NCBI GenBank assembly: GCA_023418255.1
Contig: JAEZZZ010000158.1
Coordinates: 1 to 12,620, forward strand
Direction of reading: 5' to 3'
Origin: Bacteroidota bacterium
GTDB taxonomy: Bacteria > Bacteroidota > Bacteroidia > Bacteroidales > Dysgonomonadaceae
Length of the DNA: 12,620 nucleotides
Of this stretch, positions 7,964 through 12,620 are shown one piece after another. The notes under the pieces are model-generated. The model had not been told where the DNA came from and made no database searches. It saw only the letters and a list, made by a program, of their open reading frames with translations. The stretch's first letter is position 1. Each line of letters begins with the position of its first letter. The translations under genes were made by a program, and so were the position numbers.

Positions 7964-8578
7964 ATGAAAACATTTATAAATATTCTTTTTATCCTTCTTA
8001 CTCTTAGCGTACAAGCACAAAAGATAAATGAAGTTTTCAAGAACATGCCCGAAGATATAATACCGGGAATAACCGAAGCTAATCGAACAATGCTTTTAAT
8101 TGAGAAAGATAAAAAGAATGTTCCATATACACTTGGAGAAATTAAAAAGATAAACCACACTGAAAATTATATCAAATTAAAAACGTCCGAAGTGGGAACA
8201 ACAGAAATTAAACTTCTCCCCTCTCAGAAGGATAAAGATATAATTTGCGTTATAAAAACGGTTTGTGCCAAAATGTGTGACAGTCAGATTTCATTTTATA
8301 CGGACACATGGGAGAGACTCAATCCAAGAGCCTATATACCCTTAAATTTAGAGACTTATTTTTTAAATTTTGACAAAAAAGAGGCGTTAAAATTCAAATA
8401 TGCACTATCTTTGCCCGATATTTATCCAATTTCGGCCGAATTTTTGGAAAAAGAAAACACCATACGTTTCATTTTTAATTATGAACAACATTTAACTAAA
8501 GAGCAAATAGAAAAATTGACACCATATTTAAAAGCAAAAACAATACGCCTGCAATGGGATGGAAAAGCATTCAGGTAA
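7964..8578 (+). CDS. Secreted protein, DUF3256-like, function unknown
   Basis: This is a 204-residue protein from the ATG, with a TTG directly before it. The N-terminus MKTFINILFILLTLSVQAQ is a clear Sec signal ending at AQA-like cleavage residues, so it is periplasmic or exported. The mature start (INEVFKNMPEDIIPGITEANR) resembles the DUF3256 family of Bacteroidales, including the pattern of a later ICVIKTVC stretch and a SQISFYTDTWERL block. I base this on recollection of the family, not on a search. It contains two or three cysteines around 93-104 (TVCAKMCD), which could form a disulfide or bind metal. It lies 39 bases after the fucosidase and shows no promoter of its own, so it may be co-transcribed. 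It is followed 14 bases later by tRNA-Arg. Confidence 0.72.
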   Translation: MKTFINILFILLTLSVQAQKINEVFKNMPEDIIPGITEANRTMLLIEKDKKNVPYTLGEIKKINHTENYIKLKTSEVGTTEIKLLPSQKDKDIICVIKTVCAKMCDSQISFYTDTWERLNPRAYIPLNLETYFLNFDKKEALKFKYALSLPDIYPISAEFLEKENTIRFIFNYEQHLTKEQIEKLTPYLKAKTIRLQWDGKAFR

Positions 8579-8592
8579 AGAATAAGAAAAAC

Positions 8593-8664
8593 GCACCCGT
8601 AGTTCAATGGATAGAATATCGGATTCCGGTTCCGACGATGTGGGTTCGATTCCCGCCGGGTGCA
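8593..8664 (+). tRNA. tRNA-Arg (anticodon CCG)
   Basis: A complete cloverleaf can be folded. The acceptor stem GCACCCG/CGGGTGC is perfect. The D-arm GTTC/GAAT contains one G-T-type weak pair. The anticodon stem TCGGA/TCCGA encloses loop TTCCGGT with anticodon CCG. The T-arm is GTGGG/CCCGC with loop TTCGATT, and the discriminator is A. CCA is not encoded. It reads CGG codons. The gene sits exactly where chromosomal genes give way to phage-like DNA, so its 3' half is the probable integration site. Confidence 0.95.
8640..8664 (+). other. Probable attachment site (attL) in the tRNA-Arg 3' end
   Basis: Tyrosine integrases commonly recombine at the T-arm and 3' end of tRNA genes and leave the tRNA intact. 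An integrase relic and an intact integrase lie directly downstream, so the T-arm-to-3' segment is the natural core. No second copy of this segment is visible up to the right edge. The partner repeat must lie beyond the window if the idea is right. Confidence 0.4.
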
Positions 8665-8712
8665 CAAACTTCACTGACATACAAATAATTACAAAAATGT
8701 AGGGCTGATTGT

Positions 8713-8744
8713 AGGACTAATTATGTACAAATAGTCCTTTTTTT
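8713..8744 (+). terminator. Rho-independent terminator downstream of tRNA-Arg
   Basis: AGGACTA and TAGTCCT form a perfect 7-bp stem with a 12-base loop, followed at once by a run of seven T. It lies 49 bases after the tRNA and would end transcription of the tRNA and possibly of the DUF3256-like gene. It may belong to the integrated element rather than to the original locus. Confidence 0.6.
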
Positions 8745-8781
8745 ATGTTTGACTTTGAAACGAGTCTTGATAAGATTGTAA

Positions 8782-9009
8782 AAAATTGATTATTTCACTG
8801 ATTATCAAAGAAAAATAAACAGAAAGTTAGTCATACGCTCGGAATGCACATTTTATTCGTGGAAACACACAGGGGCTGTACAGCTTTACAATCTCACAAA
8901 AGACCCTTATGTGGTTATGCGACAATGCAGGCACTCTAATATAGAAATGACAATGATTTATTTGCGTTCGCTCGGATGTGGGGTCAATGAACACGTTAGG
9001 GCATGGTAA
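8782..9009 (+). pseudogene. C-terminal relic of a tyrosine recombinase/integrase
   Basis: An open stretch with no start codon, bounded upstream by TAA at 8779, translates into the end of a tyrosine recombinase. It carries the block YSWKHTGAVQLYNLTKD, then QCRHSNIEMTMIYLRSLG, where the H is the second catalytic histidine and the Y of MIYLR is the nucleophile. It ends with EHVRAW and TAA. The HxxR position reads Y-S-W-K, a variant I recall from Bacteroidetes integrases. The N-terminal three quarters, including the first catalytic arginine, are gone. The fragment is therefore dead and marks an earlier element that used the same tRNA. It is unrelated in detail to the intact integrase further right, whose motif is HTGRRTF. 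Confidence 0.82.
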
Positions 9010-9052
9010 GCATTAATATTATTCAAAAAAGCATCCTGAAAAAGCCAACAAA

Positions 9053-9090
9053 AATAGTGTATTTTAATGTATACACTATCATACACTATT
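9053..9090. repeat. ATACACTATT repeats: two direct copies and one inverted copy
   Basis: AATAGTGTAT at 9053-9062 is the exact reverse complement of ATACACTATT at 9081-9090. ATACACTATC at 9071-9080 is a nearly identical direct copy. Three ten-base words in 38 bases, spaced 8 and 0 bases apart, look like protein-binding sites, for instance integrase arm sites or operator half-sites. Confidence 0.6.
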
Positions 9091-9118
9091 ATACATAAAA
9101 AAAGCACCTTGCAAAAAA

Positions 9119-9199
9119 GGGGACACCAAAGAGGACACCAAAAAACACTATTTTGTTACTAAAAATTTATTATAGGATAAAATGAAAAAGGGGACACCA
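9119..9199 (+). repeat. Three copies of a GGGGACACCA-type word
   Basis: GGGGACACCA occurs at 9119-9128 and 9190-9199, and GAGGACACCA at 9131-9140. The last copy also begins a 6-bp hairpin, GGGGAC with GTCCCC at 9208-9213. The GC-rich words stand out in very AT-rich surroundings. Their role is unknown. Confidence 0.5.
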
Positions 9200-9329
9200 G
9201 TAAAGGAGTCCCCCCGCAAACGTTTCGCCCATTTAGGGCTCGTCAGATTGGTCTAATTGTTTTATTTGTTTCAATGACGCTCGCAATGCAAATTTATACA
9301 AACTTCTTATAACTCTCCAAGAAAATAAG

Positions 9330-9593
9330 CTAAATATCATCCAAAAATGCTTTTAACTCTTCAACGGAATCAAACTGTTTCATTGTTCCTTTGTGGTTTA
9401 TCATAGCGGTAAAGTCATCGGAAAACAATCGCGAAACACTGACTTCAAGAGCATCCGCCAATTTTTTTATATTCTCTAAAGTAGGGTTCCCTTGCAGTAT
9501 TCTATATAAACTTTCTCGACTTAATCCCATTCGTTCTGCGACGATGGTCTTATTAAGTCCTTTCTCTTTTAAAATGGTGTCAATATTTATCAT
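9330..9593 (-). CDS. XRE (Cro/C1-type) helix-turn-helix regulator
   Basis: This 87-residue DNA-binding protein consists almost wholly of one HTH_3 domain: LNKTIVAERMGLSRESLYRILQGNPTLENIKKLADALEVSVSRLF (about 14-58). A short C-terminal tail (HKGTMKQFDSVEELKAFLDDI) may mediate dimerisation. It starts at ATG and is divergent from the integrase gene across about 207 bases. Such an arrangement is standard for repressors controlling integration or lysogeny. An antitoxin-like role is possible for short XRE proteins, but no toxin partner adjoins it. The first codons overlap one copy of the TGTCAATATT word, so autoregulation is plausible. Confidence 0.85.
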   Translation of the reverse strand: MINIDTILKEKGLNKTIVAERMGLSRESLYRILQGNPTLENIKKLADALEVSVSRLFSDDFTAMINHKGTMKQFDSVEELKAFLDDI

Positions 9594-9612
9594 ATCACTC
9601 TACATTCTTCCA

Positions 9613-9646
9613 CAAAGATATAATAAATGTTTCTAATATTGACAAA
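9613..9646 (-). promoter_or_regulatory. Probable promoter of the XRE gene
   Basis: Reading leftward, TTTG (9646-9643) is followed after 22 bases by TATCTTTG (9620-9613). The boxes match the Bacteroidetes consensus. The spacer is one or two bases longer than usual. Transcription would begin near 9606, about 13 bases before the ATG. Confidence 0.5.
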
Positions 9647-9712
9647 TCCTATTATGTGTATTCTTAAATATTATCATCCTGATGCTATTTAAGCAACACC
9701 ATCTTAGTTTAA

Positions 9713-9744
9713 TTTGCATATTTAAATATTTACATATATATTTG
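9713..9744 (+). promoter_or_regulatory. Bacteroidetes-type promoter of the integrase gene
   Basis: TTTG at 9713-9716 and TATATTTG at 9737-9744 are separated by exactly 20 bases, a full consensus match. The start site would be near 9751, inside a palindromic site, with a leader of about 50 bases before the ATG. Confidence 0.75.
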
Positions 9745-9747
9745 CAG

Positions 9748-9767
9748 TGTCAATATAAACAATGACA
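9748..9767. promoter_or_regulatory. Palindrome over the integrase transcription start
   Basis: TGTCAATATAAACAATGACA has outer arms TGTCA and TGACA in perfect inverted symmetry around a 10-base centre. It covers the predicted transcription start of the integrase promoter, so a bound repressor would block it. It includes one of the three TGTCAATATW words. Confidence 0.5.
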
Positions 9768-9800
9768 TATTTTCGGATGGCATAATCAAAATAAATAGCA

Positions 9801-10763
9801 ATGAAACTGTTTAGACGTTTATTTAAGAAAGAAGACATCGTTAAAGAATTGTGGGAGCACCTTGACGACATGAGATATGGACGCATGCGCAAGGTCAATA
9901 ATGAATTCTATAGCGGAGGGTCTTATTATGCTTACAGAACAGTTGTTAAGCATTTAGATAACTTCTTACATGGGAAAAGAATCTCATCAAAAAGCATTAA
10001 CGAGCCTTTCATATATGAATTTATTGAGTACATGGAAAGCCTAATGCTTTCCAAAAACACGATAAAGAATAATATAAAAAACCTATACACTCTTTTAAAT
10101 AGGCTTAATAGAATTGGAAAAATAGGAAAGTGCAATCTACCGGAATTACGTCTTCCGAAGGACAAAACAATAAAAGTCTACTTATCGGCAGAAGAGCTTG
10201 TTTGGCTAAAAAACCTCAAACTATCATCACACGACAGGCTTTCAACTGTGCGAGATATTTTCTTGGTTCAATGTTATACATCACTTCGATTTTCAGATGC
10301 ATCCAAGATTATGAAAAACCCAAAGCCGTTTTACTATGAGGAAAACGGTCACAAATATTTTAAAATAATTACTAAAAAGACACGGCAACCGTTGATAATT
10401 CCACTCAAAAAAGAAGTCATTGAAATTTTAGAAAACACTAATTTTAAAGGACGAACAATCTGCATACAGCAGTACAATAAATTACTAAAAGTGCTATGTG
10501 AGTTAGCCGGAATCAATAAGGAAATTATACATTATGTTGAGAAAGGCGGCAAGCGACAAGAAGAGGTAAAAAAGAAATATGAAATGATATCAAGCCATAC
10601 AGGTAGAAGGACATTCATAACAAATGCTGTTTTAGATGGCATTCCTCTCGTTCAGGTTAAGGCAATTTCAGGACACGCGACAGTTGAGTCGCTTTTGAAT
10701 TATCTACATGCATCGAATATCGAAATTGCGGAAAGGAACTTCAAATACAACTATTTTTCATAA
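9801..10763 (+). CDS. Tyrosine recombinase/phage-type integrase
   Basis: This 320-residue site-specific recombinase appears complete. Residues 15-110 form a SAM-like core-binding domain (YAYRTVVKHLDNFL, SKNTIKNNIKNLYTLLNRL). The catalytic domain shows R163 in CYTSLRFSDA, a lysine around 192-193 (TKKTRQP), HxxR as H266 and R269 in SSHTGRRTF, H292 in SGHATVESL, and nucleophile Y301 in LLNYLHAS. It starts at an ATG behind a strong Bacteroidetes promoter that overlaps candidate operators. It is the likely integrase of the element at tRNA-Arg, reads away from the tRNA, and ends 15 bases from the converging lysis-type cassette. No excisionase gene is seen nearby. Confidence 0.92.
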   Translation: MKLFRRLFKKEDIVKELWEHLDDMRYGRMRKVNNEFYSGGSYYAYRTVVKHLDNFLHGKRISSKSINEPFIYEFIEYMESLMLSKNTIKNNIKNLYTLLNRLNRIGKIGKCNLPELRLPKDKTIKVYLSAEELVWLKNLKLSSHDRLSTVRDIFLVQCYTSLRFSDASKIMKNPKPFYYEENGHKYFKIITKKTRQPLIIPLKKEVIEILENTNFKGRTICIQQYNKLLKVLCELAGINKEIIHYVEKGGKRQEEVKKKYEMISSHTGRRTFITNAVLDGIPLVQVKAISGHATVESLLNYLHASNIEIAERNFKYNYFS

Positions 10764-10778
10764 GTTCGTATAAATTTT

Positions 10779-11333
10779 TTAGAATCGCACCTTTACAGAG
10801 AGCTGGTGCCCGCTATTTTGACTGAACGTGCTATATAGGTAATTGTATTCAGCACCTATTTTTTTGTAGAAAAAGCCACCGCCGACACCCGCTGTTCCGA
10901 ATGTATTATAAGATGCGGACGCAAAAGGAATAAAAACCTGTTCCCGGTAATTCGTTACTGTCTTTGTAATCGGGGTGTAGGTGTAGTCGATATTCGTTAG
11001 CTTGTTATATTGCAAGGTCGGTTTTAAATCGAGCTTACCGAAATCCTTATCAAACAAGGTTAAATTATAGTGTTTTTCGGTTATGTATTCCTCGATAATC
11101 TTTGCCGTGTCCACCTTTTCTATAACTGTATCTTTCAAGAAGATGTAAGTTAAAGGCAACAGCGGTTTATAAGGCTTTATTTCTTTAACAGGCGGAGGAA
11201 TATTTACACTGCCTTTCACGGGCTTTTCTTTAATGTACTCAACACGCTCTTCGGTTTTAACGGTCGAACGTCCGAGAAAGAATCCTGCCGCGATACAAAG
11301 CAAAGAAATGATAACAATGCGCTTTGTCTTCAT
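10779..11333 (-). CDS. Membrane-anchored periplasmic protein, spanin-like candidate
   Basis: This protein has 184 residues from the ATG. A TTG at 11345 would add four residues and overlap the endolysin stop. One N-terminal anchor (IVIISLLCIAAGFFLG, about 6-21) precedes a charged stretch, a proline-rich segment (NIPPPVKEIKPYKPLLPL), and a region rich in alternating hydrophobic residues. The C-terminus is glycine- and aromatic-rich (FASASYNTFGTAGVGGGFFYKK) and ends SVKVRF, like outer-membrane beta-strands that end in Phe. An inner-membrane anchor plus an outer-membrane-type tail, encoded last after an endolysin, is what a protein linking the two membranes during lysis would look like. It resembles conserved Bacteroides phage-associated proteins (possibly DUF6808, from memory). 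The function is inferred. Confidence 0.75.
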   Translation of the reverse strand: MKTKRIVIISLLCIAAGFFLGRSTVKTEERVEYIKEKPVKGSVNIPPPVKEIKPYKPLLPLTYIFLKDTVIEKVDTAKIIEEYITEKHYNLTLFDKDFGKLDLKPTLQYNKLTNIDYTYTPITKTVTNYREQVFIPFASASYNTFGTAGVGGGFFYKKIGAEYNYLYSTFSQNSGHQLSVKVRF

Positions 11334-11341
11334 ATGTTTCT

Positions 11342-11782
11342 TCAAATACGTTTACCTCGATACCTTCTATCGTACAAAAGCTGCTTTCTGTTGCGATAAC
11401 GGCTGTAAGAAATATGTACAAACGTGTTGTATAAAATCATCTGGTCGAAGTCTAATCCCATGTTTAAAACTTGTTTTGCGACAAAATAGGACTCAACATT
11501 TACTCTCTTTCCGTTACGCTTAAAAAAGAAGATATTATCCGCCGCTTCTCCCCTCATGTGTTGGGATGTTTTACTGCCCCCTACAGCTCGGTTCAACATC
11601 GGGCTGCGATAACCTGATGTAATTTCATCATGCCATCCAGTTTCGTCGCAGATAGGTTGTAAGACCCGCTCAACAAGCGCGATAACATTCTGTATGTACA
11701 TCTCCGGTACAGGATTAACCAAATGCGGAAAACTCGCCGAAACGGCAAACTCGCGCATCTCAAAATTTTTGCTTATCCTCAT
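11342..11782 (-). CDS. M15-family peptidase, probable phage endolysin
   Basis: This 146-residue zinc peptidase of the VanY/D-Ala-D-Ala carboxypeptidase-like M15 family would cut peptide stems of peptidoglycan. After an N-terminal FEMREFAVSASF segment come ITSGYRSPMLNRAVGG (54-69), the metal-site block SQHMRGEAAD with H75 and D82, then DFDQMI (111-116) and FVHISYSRYRNRKQ, with H123 as the third zinc ligand. The protein is a bare catalytic domain without signal peptide, as expected of a holin-dependent endolysin. Its ATG overlaps the stop of the upstream membrane-protein gene by four bases, and the spanin-like gene follows directly. A cell-wall maintenance role is less likely given its size and neighbours. 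Confidence 0.88.
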   Translation of the reverse strand: MRISKNFEMREFAVSASFPHLVNPVPEMYIQNVIALVERVLQPICDETGWHDEITSGYRSPMLNRAVGGSKTSQHMRGEAADNIFFFKRNGKRVNVESYFVAKQVLNMGLDFDQMILYNTFVHISYSRYRNRKQLLYDRRYRGKRI

Positions 11783-12372
11783 TTGTATTTCAATCTTTTA
11801 TAAAAATCAATCTTTATTTTATCATATGTCGTTGCAACGTTGTTATACGTGCGTCCGTTGTTCGGTTTCTCATCGTAAACCTCTTTTATAGCTACATCAA
11901 TAAGCCATGTTACCCATTCAGGATTTGTGTATTCGCTTAATTTTAATCCTCGATATTTAAAGCTGTCGAATTTGGAATTTCTATCATCGTGATGGTTTTG
12001 AAGTACGTTTCTTATTTTATCTATCGTGGCTTCCTTGTTATCAATATGATTTTCCTCTCGAACTTTCTTTATCATTCTGCATACTCGTTCAACGGACAAA
12101 TCGAAAGACATTGACGCAATTGCTTTTACTCTTGATGATGTTTCAGATGACAAACCCTCCCTTATTTCCTCCAAACTTTCGTTTTGCTTTTGCGTCTCGG
12201 TCAACAATTGTTCCATGACTTTATTTTGGTTATTAATAACTCCATTTACCATTTTCACAAACCACCTGACGAAAATAACCATCATCGATGCGGAAAACAG
12301 TAGGAAAAACGCTGCCGTAACAGCCATCATCCCAAATTCCGATATACCTCTTGCTAATTCTATTTGTTCCAC
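11779..12372 (-). CDS. One-TM protein with coiled coil and long cytoplasmic domain, holin-like candidate
   Basis: This is a 197-residue protein starting at GTG; no in-frame ATG precedes it, and the next ATG would be codon 15. A strong transmembrane segment (about 14-37, MMAVTAAFFLLFSASMMVIFV) is followed by RWFVK, so by the positive-inside rule the C-terminus is cytoplasmic. Residues 43-80 (NNQNKVMEQLLTETQKQNES and on) look coiled-coil. The remainder is a soluble region with a conserved-looking NPEWVTWLIDVAIKEVY segment. I do not recognise the family. Its place directly before an endolysin, with a four-base overlap, suggests a holin or lysis regulator, but a cytoplasmic domain this long is unusual for a holin. 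Confidence 0.72.
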   Translation of the reverse strand: MEQIELARGISEFGMMAVTAAFFLLFSASMMVIFVRWFVKMVNGVINNQNKVMEQLLTETQKQNESLEEIREGLSSETSSRVKAIASMSFDLSVERVCRMIKKVREENHIDNKEATIDKIRNVLQNHHDDRNSKFDSFKYRGLKLSEYTNPEWVTWLIDVAIKEVYDEKPNNGRTYNNVATTYDKIKIDFYKRLKYK

Positions 12373-12419
12373 ATGTTTTTCTTTATATTCAAAAATGCAC
12401 CCTTTTTGGTACTACAAAG

Positions 12420-12427
12420 CAAATATA
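12420..12427 (-). promoter_or_regulatory. Possible -7 box for the lysis-type operon
   Basis: The leftward sequence TATATTTG matches the TAnnTTTG box and would start transcription about 40 bases before the GTG start of the one-TM protein. No TTTG lies at the proper -33 distance, so the promoter is weak, activator-dependent, or chance. The rest of the 109 bases between this operon and the next gene shows nothing further. Confidence 0.35.
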
Positions 12428-12481
12428 ACACCTGAATCTGAGTAAAATAAGAGATAATTATGCGAGTTATACACTTTTTTT

Positions 12482-12620
12482 TCACATCTCCTCCATCCTC
12501 TTTATATGCGCGTTCAGACAGCTCACGCTGCATTTTAATTTTTTAGCGATATAGGTTTTGCTGCGATGCTCGATGCAAAGCATTTCGATTATTTTATCCT
12601 CCTTGTTTGTTAACTTGTAG
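12482..12620 (-). CDS. C-terminal part of a helix-turn-helix protein, cut by the window edge
   Basis: An open frame enters from the right edge and stops at TGA (12484-12482), giving 45 residues: YKLTNKEDKIIEMLCIEHRS then KTYIAKKLKCSVSCLNAHIK and RMEEM. The pattern LTxKEDKIIEML...SKxYIAKKLxCSxxxLNAHIKRM resembles the tetrahelical HTH of LuxR/GerE and sigma region 4 type proteins. The window contains no start. It lies 109 bases upstream of the lysis-type operon in the same direction, so it could be a phage regulator of late genes. The fold is fairly clear; the role is a guess. Confidence 0.6.
   Translation of the reverse strand, partial: YKLTNKEDKIIEMLCIEHRSKTYIAKKLKCSVSCLNAHIKRMEEM

Larger units (their letters stand above)
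9010..9329. other. Gene-free stretch between integrase relic and XRE gene
   Basis: No convincing gene is present. The stretch holds an inverted/direct repeat of ATACACTATT, three copies of a GGGGACACCA-type word, a possible GGGGAC/GTCCCC hairpin at 9190-9213, and a 24-codon frame (9182-9256) without support. It probably contains element-end DNA (integrase arm sites, regulatory sites, or remains of the older element). Confidence 0.6.
9578..9757. promoter_or_regulatory. Candidate operator array: three TGTCAATATW words
   Basis: TGTCAATATT lies at 9578-9587, inside the first codons of the XRE gene. Its exact reverse complement lies at 9635-9644, touching the -33 box of the XRE promoter. TGTCAATATA lies at 9748-9757, just after the -7 box of the integrase promoter. 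Placement at both promoters of a divergent repressor/integrase pair is what operators of the XRE protein would look like. The binding itself is inferred. Confidence 0.5.

Noticed and set aside
8745..8789. 14-codon frame MFDFETSLDKIVKN before the integrase relic
   Set aside because: It could be a shifted piece of the same relic, but it shows no recognisable integrase motif, so the relic was started after the in-frame stop.
9053..9199. Possible CRISPR-like array from the short repeats
   Set aside because: Repeats are only ten bases, spacing is irregular, orientations are mixed, and there are no uniform spacers or cas genes.
9182..9256. 24-codon frame MKKGTPVKESPRKRFAHLGL...
   Set aside because: It is too short, has no ribosome site or recognisable family, and its start falls among the GGGGACACCA repeats. 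It was noted only as a possible relic.
9330..9593. XRE protein as antitoxin of a toxin-antitoxin pair
   Set aside because: No small toxin-like gene adjoins it on either side, and the divergent integrase with shared operator words explains the context better.

Overview
The window looks like a chromosomal segment of an AT-rich member of the Bacteroidales. Three things point there. Several genes are preceded by Bacteroidetes-type promoters (TTTG, 19-20 bases, TAnnTTTG). The order mtaB, lipid A-type acyltransferase, family 2 glycosyltransferase is familiar from that order, as is a DUF3256-like secreted protein. The genes also lack strong Shine-Dalgarno sequences. Nothing in the sequence fixes the genus.

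Layout. Bases 1-668 are the right end of a decayed IS66-family insertion: a transposase with an internal deletion, a frame disturbance and a nonsense codon, then a terminal inverted repeat. Bases 836-4108 hold a leftward three-gene operon: mtaB (tRNA ms2t6A37 synthesis), an LpxL/HtrB-like acyltransferase overlapping it by 4 bases, and a glycosyltransferase. Reading rightward from a divergent promoter is a long-chain acyl-CoA synthetase. Next come a GH29 alpha-L-fucosidase lipoprotein with its own promoter, a small secreted DUF3256-like protein, and tRNA-Arg(CCG).

From the 3' end of that tRNA onward the DNA looks accessory. First is the C-terminal relic of one tyrosine recombinase, which is visible only without requiring a start codon. 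Next is a gene-poor stretch with short direct and inverted repeats. Then an XRE-family regulator diverges from an intact tyrosine integrase, and a ten-base word, TGTCAATATW, occurs three times around that switch. Converging on the integrase is a tightly packed leftward cassette that reads like a phage lysis module: a one-TM protein with a long cytoplasmic domain (holin-like candidate), an M15 peptidase (endolysin), and an inner-membrane-anchored periplasmic protein (spanin-like candidate). A partial helix-turn-helix protein runs off the right edge. The simplest reading is the left end of a prophage or related element integrated at tRNA-Arg, a site that an earlier element had used already.

No fundamentally new system can be demonstrated from this window alone. 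The parts most worth following are the shared operator array of the XRE/integrase switch, the lysis cassette with two unassigned proteins, and the layered integration history at the tRNA.
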